From: Massiliimalia massiliensis
GTDB taxonomy: Bacteria; Bacillota; Clostridia; Oscillospirales; Ruminococcaceae
Direction: 5' to 3'
Length of the DNA: 64,000 nucleotides
NCBI RefSeq assembly: GCF_900155615.1
Contig: NZ_FUHT01000004.1
Location: forward strand, 992,001 to 1,056,000
Positions 1-8,150 of the stretch are shown piece by piece. Position numbers and translations under genes: made by a program. Below the pieces are notes generated by a model. The model was not told where the DNA came from, made no database searches, and saw only the letters and a list, made by a program, of their open reading frames with translations. The first letter of the stretch is position 1. Every line of letters begins with the position of its first letter.

Positions 1-212
1 ATATTGTTCCCAATTAAAATTGCAGAGAGGGCACGGTCATATTCTTCCGCTATGCGAATGACTTTTTCTGCCTTTTTATTTCCGGCAGCAGCAATGTTCT
101 TCATCCGAATCCGGTTAACAGTTGCAAACGCAGTTTCCGTTCCGGAAAAGAAGGCGGACATTGCAATCAAAAAGACCAACAGCACAAATATAAGCGGCGG
201 CACATCGCCCAA
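1..212 (-). CDS. CNNM/CorC-type (DUF21) membrane protein, N-terminal part
   Basis: Reading the minus strand from a TTG at 210-212 gives a protein that runs off the window edge after about 70 residues. A hydrophobic segment (residues 5-18) leads into SAFFSGTETAF and later AILIGNN, the hallmark of the CNNM (DUF21) transmembrane domain found in CorB/CorC/HlyC-like Mg/Co efflux proteins. The TTG start is chosen because AAAGGAG lies about nine bases upstream; the in-frame GTG at 219-221 is too close to that site. It has its own promoter at 249-277. CBS and CorC_HlyC domains, if present, lie outside the window. Confidence 0.75.
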   Translation of the reverse strand, partial: MGDVPPLIFVLLVFLIAMSAFFSGTETAFATVNRIRMKNIAAAGNKKAEKVIRIAEEYDRALSAILIGNN

Positions 213-248
213 AATAAACACGCTCCTTTAAGCATAAATTTGGTATTA

Positions 249-277
249 ATTGTAACAAAATTCAGATGTATTGTCAA
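249..277 (-). promoter_or_regulatory. Promoter of the CNNM gene
   Basis: On the minus strand TTGACA (272-277) and TACAAT (249-254) are separated by 17 bases, a near-consensus sigma-A promoter. Transcription would start about 25-30 bases before the ribosome binding site of the CNNM gene. Confidence 0.7.
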
Positions 278-297
278 GACAGAGCCGCCGCCTTTGG

Positions 298-326
298 TTG
301 ACAAGTTTCGTCATGCCCAGTATACT
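298..326 (+). promoter_or_regulatory. Promoter of the DUF3592 gene
   Basis: TTGACA (298-303) and TATACT (321-326) with a 17-base spacer. It faces away from the CNNM promoter at 249-277, so the two genes form a divergent pair. Confidence 0.7.
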
Positions 327-365
327 AAAATTAATATTTGAAACAATCCAAGGGGTTATCATATT

Positions 366-1002
366 ATGAATGGAAAAGTCATAACATTTTTTTTAATCAC
401 GGTCTGTACTGCGGCCGGAATCTGTATGCTGTTTTTCGGCATCAGCGGTGCGGTGCATCAGAACCAGATCACCAAAAGCTATGATACGATTGATGGGTAT
501 TTTACCGATTACAGCATCTATTCCAGTGATGAGGACGGTACCACATACCGGTTGACCTACTCCTATGTACTGAACTATCAGGAATATACCGTCTCAACGG
601 ATTATGGCGTTGGTTCTATCCCAGAGCCGGGCAGTGTCAAAACAATCAAATACAATCCGAAAAATCCGGAAGAGGCGGTTATTGTTGGGAGCAATCAAAA
701 CAGCTTCCTAATCTTGATGGGGATTCTCTTTACATTCGTCCCGCTTTTTATCGCTTATGGCGCGTTAACCACATTTGGTTATTTAAAACGTTTTCCAGAA
801 AAGGTGGTCAGTATTGGAATCGGCATCCTTTTCACGGTGATAGGAGTCGGTATTATATACCTTACAGGCCGGTGGTTTCTCCATTCAGGAAGCGGTAGCG
901 TCTCTTAGCTTTTGGATCGTAATTCCGCTCCTGTTTATTGTAGTCGGAATCTATCAGACAGTACGCAGCATATTCTCGAAAAAGAATGCGGAACAAGAGT
1001 AA
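366..1002 (+). pseudogene. DUF3592 membrane protein, apparently frameshifted near its C-terminus
   Basis: The uninterrupted reading frame (366-908, 180 aa) has a first membrane helix (residues 8-28), an extracytoplasmic beta-rich region with YNPKNPEEAVI, typical of DUF3592, and two more helices, then stops after an odd GRWFLHSGSGSVS tail. In the +1 frame from about 860 the sequence continues as a further membrane helix (SFWIVIPLLFIVVGIY) and a basic end, SIFSKKNAEQE, stopping at 1002. This looks like the natural C-terminus displaced by a one-base indel around 860-890. It may be a real mutation or a sequencing error. Function of DUF3592 is unknown. Confidence 0.6.
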
Positions 1003-1047
1003 AAAAGAAGAAAGGAAGCTTTGCTGTAACAAAGCGCGGTGATCACA

Positions 1048-1605
1048 ATGAATCATATTCCCAGTCCCTTGGCTGCCGGCGTCCCGCCGGAAGGGTTCCA
1101 GGATATTCATGAGGTGCGCATCCTGCTCTGCTGTATCCTTAACGCAGTACCCGAACCAATGTCAAAAAACGATCTTTCCAGATTGTTCCAGGAAAACCAC
1201 CTGGTCAACTATTTTACCCTATCAGCCGCACTCTCGGAGCTTCTCAGTGAAAAGCAGGCAACACTCATTGACCGGGACGGAGAAGCCTGTTATCAGCTCG
1301 ATGACTTTGGGATTGAAGCGGCGAAGGCCCTGGAACATACCATTCCGCTTTCCGTCCGAGAGCATGTAAGCAATGCGGCACAACAGCTTATGCACCGGAA
1401 AAAGAACGAACGGGAAAATGAAATTCTGATTGAACCGCATCATAACGGTTATAGTGTCCAAATTATTATGCACGATACAGACATTGACCTGTTAAACCTC
1501 AAGCTGTTCGTCCCCGATCAGACGCAGGCGGAACGGGTTCAGGAAAAAATGCTTCAAAACCCTGCCGCCTTTTATGCCCAAATCATTGATTTTTTAACCA
1601 AATAA
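1048..1605 (+). CDS. DUF4364 family protein
   Basis: About 185 residues matching the DUF4364 family of Clostridia: an N-terminal winged-helix-like part (EVRILLCCILNAVPEPMSKN through the ALSELLSEKQ segment), then a second alpha/beta part ending in FYAQIIDFLTK. The family is presumed to bind DNA or regulate transcription, but no target is known. ATG at 1048 and GTG at 1039 are both possible; neither has a strong ribosome binding site at normal spacing (AAAGGAAG lies about 20 bases away). The gene ends at a strong bidirectional terminator. Confidence 0.75.
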   Translation: MNHIPSPLAAGVPPEGFQDIHEVRILLCCILNAVPEPMSKNDLSRLFQENHLVNYFTLSAALSELLSEKQATLIDRDGEACYQLDDFGIEAAKALEHTIPLSVREHVSNAAQQLMHRKKNERENEILIEPHHNGYSVQIIMHDTDIDLLNLKLFVPDQTQAERVQEKMLQNPAAFYAQIIDFLTK

Positions 1606-1639
1606 AAAAGCCAGATGGGAAAATCCATCTGGCTTTTTG
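1604..1639. terminator. Bidirectional terminator
   Basis: A perfect 14-bp stem (1605-1618 with 1625-1638, AAAAAGCCAGATGG against its complement) around a six-base loop, with A and T tracts on both sides. It serves the convergent DUF4364 and ispH-rpsA genes. Confidence 0.85.
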
Positions 1640-1645
1640 TTTTTC

Positions 1646-3676
1646 TTATTCCTCACTGCTTTCAGCCGCTTCAATTTCAGCCGCAATTTCTTCAGAAATC
1701 ACGCCGTCCTCAGAAGAATAGACCACATCGCTCTCGTTTTCTTTGGTGATCTTCTGGTCTTCTTCCGGCAGAAGTGCCCGCATAGAAAGGCTGACACGTT
1801 TTGCATCAAAATTGATATCGATAATCTTTGCTTCTACTTCCTGGCCAATTTCAAGGATGTCCGCAATCTTTTCCACTCTCTGGTTGGCAATCTGGGAAAT
1901 ATGTATTAACCCATCAATGCCCGGGATAATAGTGGCGAACGCACCGTAATTGGTGAAGGAAACAATTTTTACTTTTACGACATCATCTACATGGTAATCA
2001 CGTTTAAAGATTTCCCATGGATTATCTTCGGATTTTTTGTAGCCCAGAGAAATTCTGCGTTTTTCCGGGTCTAGATCCTTGACATAAACCTCTACGATAT
2101 CGCCGACATTGACGATTTCAGAAGGATGTTTGATCTTAGTCCAGGAAAGCTCGGTGATATGGATCATTCCATCTACGCCGCCGAGGTCAACAAACGCGCC
2201 GTAAGAGGTCAGCGATTTCACCTCGCCCTTATAGATTTTGCCAACTTCAACCTCAGACCAGAACTTGTCTTCTTTTTCCTTCTTGTCAGCTTCCAGAACA
2301 GCACGAACAGAGCCAAGAGCTCTTCCGCGGCGTTCGTTTACTTCCAGAATCTTGAACTGCACCTCTGTTTTAAGCAGGGTATTCAAGTCCTCCACACGTT
2401 TGTTGGAAACCTGGGAAGCAGGAATAAATACCTTGGTATGGTTGGACAGCACCAGGACGCCGCCCTTGACAACATTGACAACAGTACCAGACAGTACTGT
2501 ACCTTCCTCCAGCGCTTTTTTGATTTCTTCAAAGCCTGCAGCCGCGTCACAGCGTTTTTTGCTCAGCGTAACAATGCCTTCCTGATCATTTACTTTAAGT
2601 ACAACCAGCTCGATTTCGTCGCCCTTTGATACCACGTCAGAGGTTGTCTGATTCGGGTCGTCCGTCAGCTCATCAGCCGGGACAATGCCCGCCTGCTTTG
2701 CGCCGATATCGACATGGACTTCATTTGGAGCCACCATCGTAACAATCCCTTTTACCCTTTTACCGCTATACAATTTCTCAGATTCCAAGGATTGTTCAAA
2801 TAAGGTAGCAAAGTCCAGTTCTCCTTCTTGTTTGTTTAACATTTCACTCATGGTTTTAAGAACCTCCTTAATGATATAAGCCGGAGTCGACGCACCGGCA
2901 GTAACGCCAATCGATGAATGACCGGATAGTGGCAGGTTGTCCAGCTCCGCCGCGGTTTCAATCAAATAGGTTTCAGCATAGTCGGAACAGACCTGCTGAA
3001 GCTTTTTTGTATTGGAGCTTTCCTTCCCGCCAATCACAATCATCAGCTCGTTTTGCTTTGCCAGCAAAACTGCCTCGGCTTGACGTTCATTAGTCGCATT
3101 ACATATTGTATCAAAAAAAACGATATTTGTACATAGTTTTTTTGCAATTTCTACGCACTTTCTCCATAAATTCGCGTGAAAAGTTGTCTGAGCAACCAAA
3201 ATCGCCTGTTTTTTGATCTTTTTAAGGGTTTCTTCCAGTTCCTGCTCGTCTTTAATCACATAGCATTCGCCCTGGCAGTGACCCTGAATGCCTAACACCT
3301 CGGGATGATTTTTATCTCCCGCAATAATGACAGCCTCCCCCTGTGCGGAACGCTGCGCAACAATTTTATGGATCTTTGCGACAAACGGACAGGTTGCATC
3401 CACAAGGTGGATATCCTTCCCTTCCAGCTCATCATAGACCTGCTGTCCGACCCCGTGCGAACGGATCACGACAGTATCCCCCGACTTTGCCTCCGACGGT
3501 ACAGCCAGAATAGCAACACCTTTTTCTTTCAGGTCGTCCACAAGCTGGGGATTGTGGATGATCGGCCCCAGGGTTTTTACCCCGCTGGTTTGCTCTGCCA
3601 AATGGTACACCATGTCTACCGCGCGGTTTACCCCAAAACAGAAGCCGGCCGTCTTTGCTACAGAAATTCTTGTCAT
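1646..3676 (-). CDS. ispH: IspH - ribosomal protein S1 fusion (HMBPP reductase / S1)
   Basis: A 676-residue fusion. Residues 1-285 are 4-hydroxy-3-methylbut-2-enyl diphosphate reductase, the last step of the MEP isoprenoid pathway; the three [4Fe-4S] ligands appear at Cys13 ([10 protein letters not shown]), Cys96 (DATCPFV) and Cys192 (TICNATNER). Residues about 303-633 hold four S1 RNA-binding repeats, followed by an acidic tail. Such fusions are characteristic of Clostridia and related Firmicutes. The start at 3676 is preferred over a longer frame because it overlaps the plsC stop by four bases (ATGA), giving translational coupling in the cmk-plsC-ispH operon. Confidence 0.95.
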   Translation of the reverse strand: MTRISVAKTAGFCFGVNRAVDMVYHLAEQTSGVKTLGPIIHNPQLVDDLKEKGVAILAVPSEAKSGDTVVIRSHGVGQQVYDELEGKDIHLVDATCPFVAKIHKIVAQRSAQGEAVIIAGDKNHPEVLGIQGHCQGECYVIKDEQELEETLKKIKKQAILVAQTTFHANLWRKCVEIAKKLCTNIVFFDTICNATNERQAEAVLLAKQNELMIVIGGKESSNTKKLQQVCSDYAETYLIETAAELDNLPLSGHSSIGVTAGASTPAYIIKEVLKTMSEMLNKQEGELDFATLFEQSLESEKLYSGKRVKGIVTMVAPNEVHVDIGAKQAGIVPADELTDDPNQTTSDVVSKGDEIELVVLKVNDQEGIVTLSKKRCDAAAGFEEIKKALEEGTVLSGTVVNVVKGGVLVLSNHTKVFIPASQVSNKRVEDLNTLLKTEVQFKILEVNERRGRALGSVRAVLEADKKEKEDKFWSEVEVGKIYKGEVKSLTSYGAFVDLGGVDGMIHITELSWTKIKHPSEIVNVGDIVEVYVKDLDPEKRRISLGYKKSEDNPWEIFKRDYHVDDVVKVKIVSFTNYGAFATIIPGIDGLIHISQIANQRVEKIADILEIGQEVEAKIIDINFDAKRVSLSMRALLPEEDQKITKENESDVVYSSEDGVISEEIAAEIEAAESSEE

Positions 3677-4296
3677 CCCTGAGCCTGCCGCTTGGATTCT
3701 TCCCAAAGCTCACAGACGGCATCCCGCACCAGATTGCTCGCTGTTTTTATTGTCCGGGGCTTTTTCAGGTCAATCTGCAGCGTTTCATTCCGGATCGGTG
3801 CTCCGTAACGGACAATCACCTTACTTCGGAACTTCGCGCAGTCAGAAAAGTAGATCGCAGTCGGAACAATATCCGCCCCCGTCTGGGAGGCAACCACAAT
3901 CGCTCCGGATTTGAACCGCATAATCTCTCCTGTTTTGGAACGCGTTCCCTCCGGGAAGAGGAAAAGCACATCCCCGCTTTTTACCGTATCAACCGCCTTA
4001 TCGATGGCGGAAGTATCTCCCGTTCCCCTGGAAACCGGGAAAGCGCCCAGCTTTCTGATAATCGGCCCGAGCAGCTTATTGGAAAACAGCTCCGCCTTCG
4101 CCATAAAGTTTACCTGCCGTTTCATCCTGATTCCAACCAGCACCGGATCAAGATAGGTGCGGTGATTGGAAACCACAATATAGCCGCCCTCCGTGGGCAG
4201 ATTTTCGATTCCATATACCTCAATATGGAACCAAACTGACATTGCGGCATTGCACACCCCTTTGGCGAAGCGATAAAATTTAGTCATCTTGCTCAC
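3673..4296 (-). CDS. plsC: 1-acyl-sn-glycerol-3-phosphate acyltransferase
   Basis: A 207-residue PlsC-family acyltransferase making phosphatidic acid at the inner face of the membrane. The catalytic H-X4-D motif is NHRTYLD (His45, Asp50) and the glycerol-phosphate binding motif is FPEGTRS (114-120). The GTG start at 4296 has AGGAGAGG about ten bases upstream; an ATG three codons later is the alternative. It lies 15 bases after cmk and overlaps ispH-rpsA by four bases. Confidence 0.92.
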   Translation of the reverse strand: MSKMTKFYRFAKGVCNAAMSVWFHIEVYGIENLPTEGGYIVVSNHRTYLDPVLVGIRMKRQVNFMAKAELFSNKLLGPIIRKLGAFPVSRGTGDTSAIDKAVDTVKSGDVLFLFPEGTRSKTGEIMRFKSGAIVVASQTGADIVPTAIYFSDCAKFRSKVIVRYGAPIRNETLQIDLKKPRTIKTASNLVRDAVCELWEESKRQAQG

Positions 4297-4311
4297 GTTT
4301 TTTCGCCTCTC

Positions 4312-4983
4312 CTATTCCAGTCCCAACCGGTTCCGGATAATTTTCTGAAGCAGGTCAATGGACTCCTCCAGCGTATTTCCTGTCGTATCAATCAAAAGCG
4401 CGTCCTCCGCCTGCCGCAGAGGCGCAATCTCACGATGGGAATCATTATAGTCACGCTGCTTAATCTCTTCCAGCAACCGGTCGAAATCAACCACCGTCCC
4501 GGATTCCAAGAACTGCTGGTAACGGCGTTTCGCGCGGTCCTCCGCCGTTGCTGTCAGAAAAATTTTCAAATCAGCATTTGGCAGGACAACCGTTCCGATA
4601 TCCCGTCCATCCATAATCACATCATGATGGTTTGCCAAATCCTGCTGCAAATCAAACAAAAACTCCCGAACCTTTGGAATTGCCGACACCTCGGAGGCAA
4701 ACATCGACACCTCCGGCGAACGGATCAAGTCGGAAACATCCTCCCCGTTTAGAAACACCCTCTGTTCCCCGTCAATAAATTTCAGCTCAACATGGATGCG
4801 ATCCAAAGCGGAAACAACCTCGCCCGCCTTTTTCGTTGAGAGGCCAAAATGATTCACCGCATATCCGATGGTGCGGTAAAGCGCGCCTGTATCCACATAA
4901 ATAAATCCCAGCTCCTGGGCTGTCTTTCTGGCAATCGTACTTTTCCCGGCCCCTGCCGGCCCGTCGATAGCAATTGCTCGCAT
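4312..4983 (-). CDS. cmk: Cytidylate kinase
   Basis: A 223-residue CMP/dCMP kinase that phosphorylates CMP with ATP. The P-loop is GPAGAGKST (residues 8-16), followed by YVDTGALYRT and the DGRDIGT motif of the CMP-binding region; length is normal for bacterial Cmk. The frame stays open further upstream, but the start at 4983 is clear from an AAAGGAGAAG ribosome binding site and the family's N-terminus (MRAIAIDGPAGAGKS). First gene of cmk-plsC-ispH/rpsA. The 185 bases upstream, to the flavoprotein gene, show no gene. Confidence 0.95.
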   Translation of the reverse strand: MRAIAIDGPAGAGKSTIARKTAQELGFIYVDTGALYRTIGYAVNHFGLSTKKAGEVVSALDRIHVELKFIDGEQRVFLNGEDVSDLIRSPEVSMFASEVSAIPKVREFLFDLQQDLANHHDVIMDGRDIGTVVLPNADLKIFLTATAEDRAKRRYQQFLESGTVVDFDRLLEEIKQRDYNDSHREIAPLRQAEDALLIDTTGNTLEESIDLLQKIIRNRLGLE

Positions 4984-5168
4984 ACTTTCTTCTCCTTTAT
5001 GCAGGATTTTAAATTTGGACTGAAATCCTACAGATAAAACTATTTTACACCGTTTTTGAAAATTTGTAAAGCCGCTTCGCCGGAAAATCCCCAAATACGA
5101 CGAAAATAGAACGAAATCGGAATCAGCGGAGTCAAAATATTGATATGCATCCGTTGTTTTCCCTTTAT

Positions 5169-6398
5169 TCAGCAGTTTATTCCGGCCGTATATCCGGTAG
5201 AAAAAGCAATCTGCAGATTGAAACCGCCTGTATAAGCGTCCACATCGATCACTTCCCCGGCGAAAAACAAGCCCTTTACCAGCCTGGATTCCATAGTTTT
5301 CGGACTGATCTCTTTCACGTCCACTCCGCCCGAAGTAATAATCGCTTCCTCGATCGGACGAAATCCCGAGACGGTCAATGTGAGGTTTTTTATCAGTCCG
5401 CAAAGCCTGCCCCTCATTTCCCGGGTAATCTGGTTCACTTTCTGATCATACGGAATTTCAGAAAGCCGGACTATAACAGGAATCAGCTTTTTGGGCAGCA
5501 GCTTTCCCAGACTATTACCAAAATCCTTATTCGCCTGCTCGGAGAAATCGCGCAGAATCCGTGCGTCCAGCTGTTTCTCACTCAGGCCGGGTTTCAGGTC
5601 AATCCGAAGCAGGTATCTTCCCGGCTCCATCCGGCGAAGATGGGAAGAAGCACTCAGAACAAGCGGGCCCGACACCCCAAAATGGGTAAAGAGCATCTCC
5701 CCCAGTTCAGAGTACAGCACTTTTTCGTCCCGCCGGTCTACAAGGCTCAGTGTCACATTCTTCAGAGAGAGTCCCTGCGCCTTTTTGCACCAGACTTCCT
5801 CTGTTACAATCGGGATCAGAGACGGTTTCAATTCCGTCACGCGATGTCCTAAGTTTTCCGCAAGCCGGTAGCCGTCTCCGGTAGAGCCGGTTCGGGGATA
5901 AGACAGACCTCCGGTAGCCAGAATGACTGAAGAGGCCAAATACCGCTCGCCGCTCTCGCATTCTACCCCTCTGGCTGCGCCGCCCTCGGTCAGGATGCGC
6001 GTTACCCGCTCCGGACGAATTTCCACACCGCATTCCCGAATGTTCCGTTCCAGTACGTCCGCAACATCGCCTGCACGGTCTGAAACCGGAAAAACCCGGT
6101 TTCCGCGTTCTGTTTTCACCGAAAGTCCGCTGTTTTCAAAATAGGAGATGGTTTCCTCCGGCGTCAATTGATTGACTGCGCTGTACAAAAACCGGCCGTT
6201 CTGCGGAACATTTCGGATAAAGGTATCTGTATCGCATCGGTTTGTGATATTGCATCGGCCCTTTCCGGTAATCAGAATTTTTTTGCCTAACCGGTTATTT
6301 TTTTCGAGCAGAAGAACCTGTTTCCCATATAGCGCGGCTGCGTGCGCGGCCATCATTCCAGCCGCACCGCCGCCGATTACAATGACGTCACTCGGCAT
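5169..6398 (-). CDS. HI0933-type NAD(P)/FAD-dependent oxidoreductase
   Basis: A 409-residue flavoprotein of the HI0933/YhiN/BaiN family. The N-terminal dinucleotide-binding motif is VIVIGGGAAGMMAA (GGGAAG at 9-14); further family motifs are GKKILITGKGRCNITN and, near the end, the GLFFAGEVIDVDAYTGGFNLQ segment that closes the FAD site. Substrates of most members are unknown; BaiN acts on bile-acid intermediates in one species, which should not be transferred here. The start at 6398 overlaps the upstream rpiR-type gene by 11 bases, so the two are probably co-transcribed. Placement before cmk is common in Clostridia. Confidence 0.85.
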   Translation of the reverse strand: MPSDVIVIGGGAAGMMAAHAAALYGKQVLLLEKNNRLGKKILITGKGRCNITNRCDTDTFIRNVPQNGRFLYSAVNQLTPEETISYFENSGLSVKTERGNRVFPVSDRAGDVADVLERNIRECGVEIRPERVTRILTEGGAARGVECESGERYLASSVILATGGLSYPRTGSTGDGYRLAENLGHRVTELKPSLIPIVTEEVWCKKAQGLSLKNVTLSLVDRRDEKVLYSELGEMLFTHFGVSGPLVLSASSHLRRMEPGRYLLRIDLKPGLSEKQLDARILRDFSEQANKDFGNSLGKLLPKKLIPVIVRLSEIPYDQKVNQITREMRGRLCGLIKNLTLTVSGFRPIEEAIITSGGVDVKEISPKTMESRLVKGLFFAGEVIDVDAYTGGFNLQIAFSTGYTAGINC

Positions 6399-7263
6399 TG
6401 TCTGCCTCTGCTTTCTCATAGACATCATACTCATCCCAGATTTCCTCCAGCTTATCAAAGGTGTGCTTGAGCTCCTCCTGTTTTTGCAGGCCCACCGCCA
6501 TAATCAGCGCGTTGATCAAGCTGAGGGGTGCCACAAGGGAGTCTACAAAGGAAGCCATATCGCTCCTGGCCTGCAGGAAATAGTCGGATTCCTTCACCAG
6601 AGGAGAAGAAATACTGTCTGTAATTGCAATGACCCTTGCATTCCGGCTGTGTGCATAATTCAAAGCCTTCACCGTCTTTTTAGAATAACGCGGGAAGCTG
6701 ATCCCGATGATGATGTCCTCCTCACCGATCCGAAGGATCTGTTCAAACATCTCGCTCGCGCTGGTGGTCTGCACCAGGCGCACATTTTCAAAAATCAGAT
6801 GAAAGTAAAAGGCGATAAAGCTTGCAAGGGTGGCGGCGCTCCGCGCTCCGATGATATAGATTGACCGCGCCCTTACAATGGACTGTACCGCACCGTTAAA
6901 GTCATCCCGGGAGGTTTCCTCCAGGGTACGGCGGATTTTTTCAATGTCAAGGTTTAACACTTTATCGAGAATTTCTTCCGAACCGAGCTGTTCGCTGGCA
7001 ACCTCAATCCTCTGTACCGCTGTCAGGCGGTTGCGGATCATCTCCTGGAGCTGACGCTGCAGCTTCGGATATCCGTCATATCCCAGCTCAAACGCAAACC
7101 GCACCACAGTAGATTCGCTGACGCCCACGATGGTGCCGAGCTTGGAAGCCGTCATAAACGCCGCTTTGTCATAGTGGTTTAAAATATAGGTTGCGATCCG
7201 CTTTTGTCCCTTTGACAACGAATCCATTCGCTGAGCAATTTCATAGAGAATGTCATTCTTCAT
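6388..7263 (-). CDS. RpiR-family transcriptional regulator (HTH + SIS)
   Basis: About 291 residues. Residues 1-80 are an HTH_6 domain (KGQKRIATYILNHY, then a helix-turn-helix VSESTVVRFAFELGYDGYP); residues about 120-255 are a SIS sugar-phosphate-binding domain (IYIIGARSAATLASF, GISFPRYSKKT). RpiR proteins usually sense phosphorylated sugars or amino sugars. No sugar gene is adjacent, so the target is unclear; it is linked to the flavoprotein gene downstream. The ATG at 7263 is preferred to an upstream in-frame start because a promoter lies at 7306-7334. Confidence 0.85.
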   Translation of the reverse strand: MKNDILYEIAQRMDSLSKGQKRIATYILNHYDKAAFMTASKLGTIVGVSESTVVRFAFELGYDGYPKLQRQLQEMIRNRLTAVQRIEVASEQLGSEEILDKVLNLDIEKIRRTLEETSRDDFNGAVQSIVRARSIYIIGARSAATLASFIAFYFHLIFENVRLVQTTSASEMFEQILRIGEEDIIIGISFPRYSKKTVKALNYAHSRNARVIAITDSISSPLVKESDYFLQARSDMASFVDSLVAPLSLINALIMAVGLQKQEELKHTFDKLEEIWDEYDVYEKAEADNAE

Positions 7264-7305
7264 CAGATAAGCCCTTACCCTTCCGATAGATTTTCTATTA
7301 AAAAT

Positions 7306-7334
7306 ATTGTAGCCTGTTTTGCAAAAAAATGCAA
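7306..7334 (-). promoter_or_regulatory. Promoter of the rpiR-type gene
   Basis: Minus strand TTGCAT (7329-7334), 17-base spacer, TACAAT (7306-7311). Predicted start near 7299 leaves a leader of about 36 bases. Confidence 0.55.
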
Positions 7335-7362
7335 GTCCAAAGTAAAAATTATTCAAAAAGAA

Positions 7363-7400
7363 AGAAATCAGGCTGATCTGGATGGATCAGCCTGATTTCT
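7363..7400. terminator. Bidirectional terminator-like hairpin
   Basis: A perfect 16-bp stem (7363-7378 with 7385-7400) with a six-base loop and T-rich sequence on both sides. No gene now ends close to it in either direction. It may be the original terminator of the fumarase beta gene (minus strand), moved about 750 bases away by the insertion sequence at about 7402-8152. Confidence 0.7.
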
Positions 7401-7492
7401 GTTTTTATTAGTGTCTTTAGACGGTTGAGTGCCAGCGGCACGAAACAGAAAACCACCCGCTATGCGGGTGGGAAACAAAAGGTTAAACCAAA

Positions 7493-7555
7493 AAAATCAC
7501 CTTTCGTGGTACAATAAGATGTTCAAGCTTATTGCAAAAAAAGAAAGGTGATTTT
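7493..7555 (+). promoter_or_regulatory. Leader hairpin covering the tnpA ribosome binding site
   Basis: AAAATCACCTTTC (7493-7505) is perfectly complementary to GAAAGGTGATTTT (7543-7555), which contains the tnpA Shine-Dalgarno sequence. A second stem, CAATAAG/CTTATTG (7512-7518 with 7528-7534), nests inside. The structure would block translation of the transposase; RBS sequestration is an established control in IS200. Confidence 0.7.
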
Positions 7556-7556
7556 A

Positions 7557-8018
7557 ATGGCAAATAAAACAAACAGTTTATCACACACAAAATGGATGTG
7601 TAAGTACCACATAGTGTTCATACCGAAATACCGAAGAAAAGCGATATACGGACAGTATAGAGTGGATTTGCAGAAAATCATAAGAACACTGTGTAAATAC
7701 AAAGGAGTAGAAATACTGGAAGGAAATATGATGCCTGACCATGTACATCTGCTTTTAAGTATACCACCAAAAATAAGTGTGTCAAGTTTCATGGGATACT
7801 TGAAAGGAAAAAGTGCGTTGATGATGTTTGATAAACATGCAAATCTAAAGTATAAGTATGGGAACAGACATTTCTGGGCAGAGGGGTACTATGTAAGTAC
7901 AGTAGGACTCAATGAGGCAACCATACGGAAATACATAGAGGAACAGGAAAAGCACGATATAGCACTGGATAAATTGAGTGTAAAAGAGTATGAAGACCCT
8001 TTTAAGGGTAGCAGGTAG
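7557..8018 (+). CDS. tnpA: IS200/IS605-family Y1 transposase TnpA
   Basis: A 153-residue single-strand DNA transposase of the HUH/Y1 superfamily. The metal-binding HUH motif is DHVHLLLS at about residue 61, and the likely catalytic tyrosine is in NEATIRKYIEEQ near the C-terminus. Start taken at ATG 7557 behind GAAAGGTGA rather than a codon nine bases earlier. The protein appears intact, so the element may be active. No tnpB/IscB-type gene or guide-RNA-like partner accompanies it. Confidence 0.9.
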   Translation: MANKTNSLSHTKWMCKYHIVFIPKYRRKAIYGQYRVDLQKIIRTLCKYKGVEILEGNMMPDHVHLLLSIPPKISVSSFMGYLKGKSALMMFDKHANLKYKYGNRHFWAEGYYVSTVGLNEATIRKYIEEQEKHDIALDKLSVKEYEDPFKGSR

Positions 8019-8150
8019 TACGAACGCCCTTTAAGGGGCGGCAAAAGCGGCAAAGGCAATAGGCTTGAACAAAGAGAAAGCCAGCGTCTTTAGGCGCTGG
8101 TCGGTATCTGCCCCTTATAGGGGCGAGCAAACCACCCGTTTGACGGGTGG

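Noticed and set aside
2126-2629. Plus-strand open frame of 167 codons inside ispH-rpsA
   Set aside because: Antisense shadow of a conserved gene, no ribosome binding site or recognisable protein.
4984-5403. N-terminal extension of cmk by up to 140 residues
   Set aside because: The extension has no family similarity, while a strong ribosome binding site precedes the standard Cmk start at 4983.
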